23,342 nt of DNA, from contig JAEYZK010000265.1 of assembly GCA_023428085.1 (NCBI GenBank), positions 1 to 23,342 on the forward strand, in the 5' to 3' direction. Position 1 is the first letter of the stretch; every line of letters begins with the position of its first letter. The translations under genes were made by a program, and so were the position numbers. Below, one piece after another: positions 20,314 to 23,342 of the stretch. This DNA is from Pseudomonadota bacterium. Its GTDB lineage: Bacteria; Myxococcota; Myxococcia; Myxococcales; Anaeromyxobacteraceae. Under the pieces are notes generated by a model. It made no database searches and had not been told where the DNA came from. It saw only the letters and a program-made list of their open reading frames with translations.

Positions 20314-23313
20314 TCAGAAGCTCGCGCCCAGCACCGCGTACCCGGCCACGGCGGCGACCCCCGGCTCCTCCGCCTCGCCGCGGAGCGGGCGGCCGAACGC
20401 GTGCGCGACGCCGAGGCGGAGATCGGTGACGATGGCATAGCCGAGCGCAAGCTCGAGCCGCAGCTCCGCGCCGGCGCCGAGGCGCAGCTCGTCCCAGCGG
20501 AACCGGTGGCCGGCGAAGGGGAGGGTGCCCGGGAGATCGAACGCGTCGCCGAGGTCGGCGAAGACCGCGCCGTGGACGCGCCGGAGGTAGACGGGCCAGG
20601 TGGAGTAGCCGCGCTCCGGCGCGGCGATCGGGAACCGGAGCTCGGCGTTCGCGAGCGCGAAGCCGGTCCCCTCGAGCCACTCGAGCGGGTACCCGCGCAG
20701 CTGGTCGGGGGCCGCGGCGGGGCCGACGAGGAGCGAGAGCGGATCGGGCTGCGCGGGGCCGCCGAGCGCGAACGGCGCGGACGTGCCGAGCGAGCCGTCG
20801 GCGGCGCCGCCCGCGACCCGGAGCGCCAGCACTGCGTGGCGCGTGAACGGGATCCGGAGGTACTGCGTGACCGCGCCGCGCGCGCGGAGAAGCGCGTAGT
20901 CGCTCCCGAGCTCCTTCGCCGAGAGGCCCGCGGCGAGGCTCAGCGTCCGGCCCTCCTCTGGCGAGACCGACCGCACGTACCGCCGCGCGGTCGACCACGC
21001 CGCGCGCAGCGTGACCTCCGACCCGAACCCGTCCTCGGTGCGGAGCGCCTCGGGCTCGGTCGCGGTCCCCTCCGCCCCGCGCACGTCGCGGAAGGTCCCG
21101 TTCCAGCCGAGCCGCACCAGCGCCGCCCACTCGAGCCGCGTGAAGGTGAAGCTGACGCCGGCGTCGAGCGGCGTCCAGACGGCGCGGAGCCCCTTCCCGG
21201 CCCGCGCCGACTCCAGGACGCGGCTCGACGAGAGGTCCACCTGCGGCCAGGACCACGTCCCGAGGTAGCTCGCGGCGTAGCCGGGCTCGCGCGAGGCGAG
21301 GCCGTACCAGGCCGAGAGCGCCCACGAGTGGCGCAGGAGGACGTCATGGCCGCCGGTGATGGCGCCGAGGATCGTCCCGTCGGGATCGGCGCCGGCGATC
21401 GGGAGCCACCAGCGAGGCCAGACGGTGCGCCAGGGCGAGTACGGGGTTGCGGGGAGGGGATCGTGGGGCGGCGGTTCCGTGGCGAGGAGGGCGGGCTGCT
21501 GGGCAAAGGAGAGGCCGGGATCGGGTTCGATCGGGTCGAGCCACTCGTCCGGCTCGAATGGCATCGTCGCCAGGTCGTAGCCGGCGCGGGTGTACGTCAC
21601 GAACGCGATCGTCTTGCCGTCGGGCGAGATCGAGGGCTGGAAGGCGCCGGTCTCGACGTTGGTGACCTGACGGAGGGGGCAGCGCGTGCCGGACCGCACC
21701 GCTCGTGCTTCGACAGGCCCGGCACGCGCGGATGAGCTGGCGCGAGCGGCGAGGCACTCCTCGAGCGGCAGCGCGTACAGGTTGTAGATCCCGCCGCGGT
21801 CGGACGAGAACAGGAGCCACCTCCCGTCCGGCGTGAACGCGGGGCTCGCGTCGATCGCGTCGTCATCCGTCACCGTCACCGGCGGCCGATCGCCGTGGAG
21901 GACGGCGAGCTCCCGTCTCCCGGCGCGCTGCACCGCGAACGCGAGGGTCCTCCCGTCCGCCGAGAGCGCCGGGGCGAACACCTCGACGCCGGCCTCGGAG
22001 AACACCGTCTCCTCGGGGCCGGCGCCGCGCCGGCGGACGAGCGCGAGCCGGCCGGGCCCGACCCGGCGCACGTACGCGAGCGCCGCGCCGTCGGCCGACA
22101 GCGCGGGATCGCTCGCCCGCGCGCCCTCGGTGAGCCGGCGGAGCCGGCCCGTCGCGAGCTCGACCTCGTAGAGGTCGTGGTAGAGGCGCCGCTCGCGGTA
22201 CACCTGCGCCTTCGAGACGACGACGCGGCGGCCGCCGGCGGCGAGCCCCGAGAGGCCCAGGACGCGGATCGGCGCGCCCGCGGGCCTGCCCTCGGCCGTC
22301 AGGCGGAGGATCGCGGGAACCTGGTCGAGGTCCCGCCGGAGGCCGACGAGCGCGCCGCCGGCCGTCCACCGCGGCCAGCCCGTCCGGCCGCCCTCGCGCG
22401 TGATCCGCGCCGGCCGCGTCACGGACCGTGAACGGACGCGCTCCAGCACGGCGCGGGCGCGCTCCTCCTCGCGCGCGGCGTACTCCTCCCAGAGCGCGGG
22501 GAAGGTCGCGCCGAAGACGGGCGCGCCCACGACGCTGGGCGCGTACGGCCAGATCCAGGCGCTCTGCCGCGAGAGATAGTCGCGGATCGCCGCCGGGCCG
22601 CTCCGCTCCTCGAGGAACGCGAGGAACCGCCCGCCGAGGAGGTACGGTTCGGTGCCGAGCGGAAACGCGAGCGGCGGGTTCGAGGCCTGGTCGAGCCGCG
22701 GGAACCCCGGCGGCTCGGTCGCGAGCGATCGGACGTACATCGCGTGGAGCGCGCTCCGGTTGCGCCCTGCGCCCGCCCCGGGCGCCCCGTCGGCCTCGTG
22801 CAGCACGGCGAGCCCCTCGACGAGCCACGGCGGCGCGAGCCCGTTGGGTCGGACGAGCCTGCCGAGGAGGCCGTTGGCGAGGCGCGGGAAGCCCTCGACG
22901 TGGTCGAGGTGGAGGATGTGGACGTACTCGTGGAAGACGAGCGTCGCGATCCACTCCCGGTACGCGTTGAGCTCGGAGAGCTCCTGGGGCGGGGTCGCGT
23001 AGAGCCGGAGGGTGTTGTACGGCAGCGGCGTCGCCGACCCGTTGGCGTCGTCGCTGTCGTCCGAGAGGACCACCTCGGTGCGGCTCCGCGGCGTCCAGCC
23101 CAGGAGCGGCACCAGCACCTCGTGCGCGCGCTCCGCGGTCCGCGCCACCGCGGCCGCGAGGGCATCCTCGCCCTGGTGGAAGTGGACCCGGAAGTGCGGC
23201 GTCTCGAGCGTGCGCCACCGGTAGGCCGGGTCGTAGGGCTGGGCGCGGGCGGCGCCGGCCGCGGCGGCGACGCCGACGGCGAGCAGCGCGGCGCGCGCGC
23301 GCAGCAGGCTCAC
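20314..23313 (-). CDS. Gluzincin metallopeptidase - TolB-like propeller - Omp85-type outer-membrane barrel fusion
   Basis: A 999-residue exported protein in three parts. A signal peptide covers about 1-24 (cut after ARA). A peptidase-MA-like gluzincin domain (about 30-290) has HEYVH at 128-132 and a third ligand Glu166 in WLVEGLA. A TolB/PD40-type propeller follows (about 300-590) with blades such as ALSADGRTLAFA, AFTPDGRWLLFSSDRGG and SISPDGKTIAFV. The C-terminal part (about 625-999) is a beta-barrel with the Omp85 loop-6 motif LRGY (872-875), then NAELRFPI, and a final phenylalanine as used by the BAM machine. No POTRA domain is seen. GTG 23313 has GGAAGG 7 bases upstream. A loop between blades carries a palindrome-derived insert (residues 529-544). 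Expected to sit in the outer membrane with peptidase and propeller in the periplasm. The substrate is unknown. Confidence 0.88.
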   Translation of the reverse strand: MSLLRARAALLAVGVAAAAGAARAQPYDPAYRWRTLETPHFRVHFHQGEDALAAAVARTAERAHEVLVPLLGWTPRSRTEVVLSDDSDDANGSATPLPYNTLRLYATPPQELSELNAYREWIATLVFHEYVHILHLDHVEGFPRLANGLLGRLVRPNGLAPPWLVEGLAVLHEADGAPGAGAGRNRSALHAMYVRSLATEPPGFPRLDQASNPPLAFPLGTEPYLLGGRFLAFLEERSGPAAIRDYLSRQSAWIWPYAPSVVGAPVFGATFPALWEEYAAREEERARAVLERVRSRSVTRPARITREGGRTGWPRWTAGGALVGLRRDLDQVPAILRLTAEGRPAGAPIRVLGLSGLAAGGRRVVVSKAQVYRERRLYHDLYEVELATGRLRRLTEGARASDPALSADGAALAYVRRVGPGRLALVRRRGAGPEETVFSEAGVEVFAPALSADGRTLAFAVQRAGRRELAVLHGDRPPVTVTDDDAIDASPAFTPDGRWLLFSSDRGGIYNLYALPLEECLAARASSSARAGPVEARAVRSGTRCPLRQVTNVETGAFQPSISPDGKTIAFVTYTRAGYDLATMPFEPDEWLDPIEPDPGLSFAQQPALLATEPPPHDPLPATPYSPWRTVWPRWWLPIAGADPDGTILGAITGGHDVLLRHSWALSAWYGLASREPGYAASYLGTWSWPQVDLSSSRVLESARAGKGLRAVWTPLDAGVSFTFTRLEWAALVRLGWNGTFRDVRGAEGTATEPEALRTEDGFGSEVTLRAAWSTARRYVRSVSPEEGRTLSLAAGLSAKELGSDYALLRARGAVTQYLRIPFTRHAVLALRVAGGAADGSLGTSAPFALGGPAQPDPLSLLVGPAAAPDQLRGYPLEWLEGTGFALANAELRFPIAAPERGYSTWPVYLRRVHGAVFADLGDAFDLPGTLPFAGHRFRWDELRLGAGAELRLELALGYAIVTDLRLGVAHAFGRPLRGEAEEPGVAAVAGYAVLGASF
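21682..21729. repeat. Inverted repeat inserted in frame in the Omp85-fusion gene
   Basis: GCGCGTGCCGG (21682-21692) and CCGGCACGCGC (21719-21729) are perfect 11-base arms around a 26-base loop. The loop and right arm contain GTGCTTCGACAGGCCCGGCAC (21705-21725, itself palindromic at its ends), which shares the CTTCGAC core of the intergenic REP-like repeats. It encodes 16 residues (529-544) in a propeller loop. Confidence 0.65.
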
Positions 23314-23342
23314 GGGGTGGCCTTCCGGGGGCGGCGCGGGCG

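Noticed and set aside
20208..20450. Longer start for the collagen-like lipoprotein reaching 20450
   Set aside because: It would overlap the end of the Omp85-fusion gene by more than 130 bases and bury the export signal; ATG 20207 has its own ribosome site and places the signal at the N-terminus.

Overview
The window is very GC-rich throughout and its codons end almost always in G or C. It carries GTG and TTG starts, a PilZ protein, CheB, and several outer-membrane or lipoprotein genes. This fits a myxobacterium, most probably Anaeromyxobacter or a close relative. The genus is inferred from sequence style and gene content; no database search was run. I support 19 protein genes (one cut by the left edge) and one tRNA gene. 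No insertion sequence, integrase, CRISPR array, rRNA or replication origin was seen.

Layout. 1-2505: the end of a CheB methylesterase faces a beta-CASP metallo-beta-lactamase nuclease, followed by a MutT-type Nudix hydrolase. 2750-7323: a protein quality-control run on the plus strand: FtsH, a tiny protein that looks like a free-standing sigma-70 region 1.1, GrpE and an HtrA/DegP protease. 7360-10892: a secreted protein of unknown function diverges from a PilZ protein, which is followed by an ABC exporter ATPase and its permease. 11028-13157: three overlapping or closely packed genes for small membrane proteins (ElaB/YqjD-like, YqjE/DUF1469-like, DUF3618-like with 11-residue repeats), then a SugE/Gdx-type SMR transporter. 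13158-13480: no protein gene; it holds a strong hairpin, a tRNA-Thr(CGT) gene on the minus strand with its own likely promoter, and a long REP-like palindrome. 13481-13852: a small unknown protein. 13966-18827: a TetR regulator, an RND adaptor lipoprotein and an RND pump, with no outer-membrane channel gene. 18843-23313 (minus strand): a collagen-like lipoprotein, and upstream of it a 999-residue protein joining a gluzincin metallopeptidase, a TolB-like propeller and an Omp85-type barrel.

How the parts work together. FtsH, GrpE and HtrA handle damaged proteins in the membrane, cytoplasm and periplasm. The sigma-1.1-like protein lies between the first two and may link proteostasis to RNA polymerase. 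The 11028-13157 cluster looks like an envelope or desiccation stress set. TetR-adaptor-RND forms a self-contained drug-efflux operon with a recognisable operator and promoter. The last two genes probably form a cell-surface pair.

The most unusual observations are the stand-alone region 1.1, the peptidase-propeller-Omp85 fusion with an in-frame palindromic insertion, the collagen-like lipoprotein beside it, a probably leaderless tetR, and inverted repeats placed at the convergent gene junctions, two of them built around stop codons.
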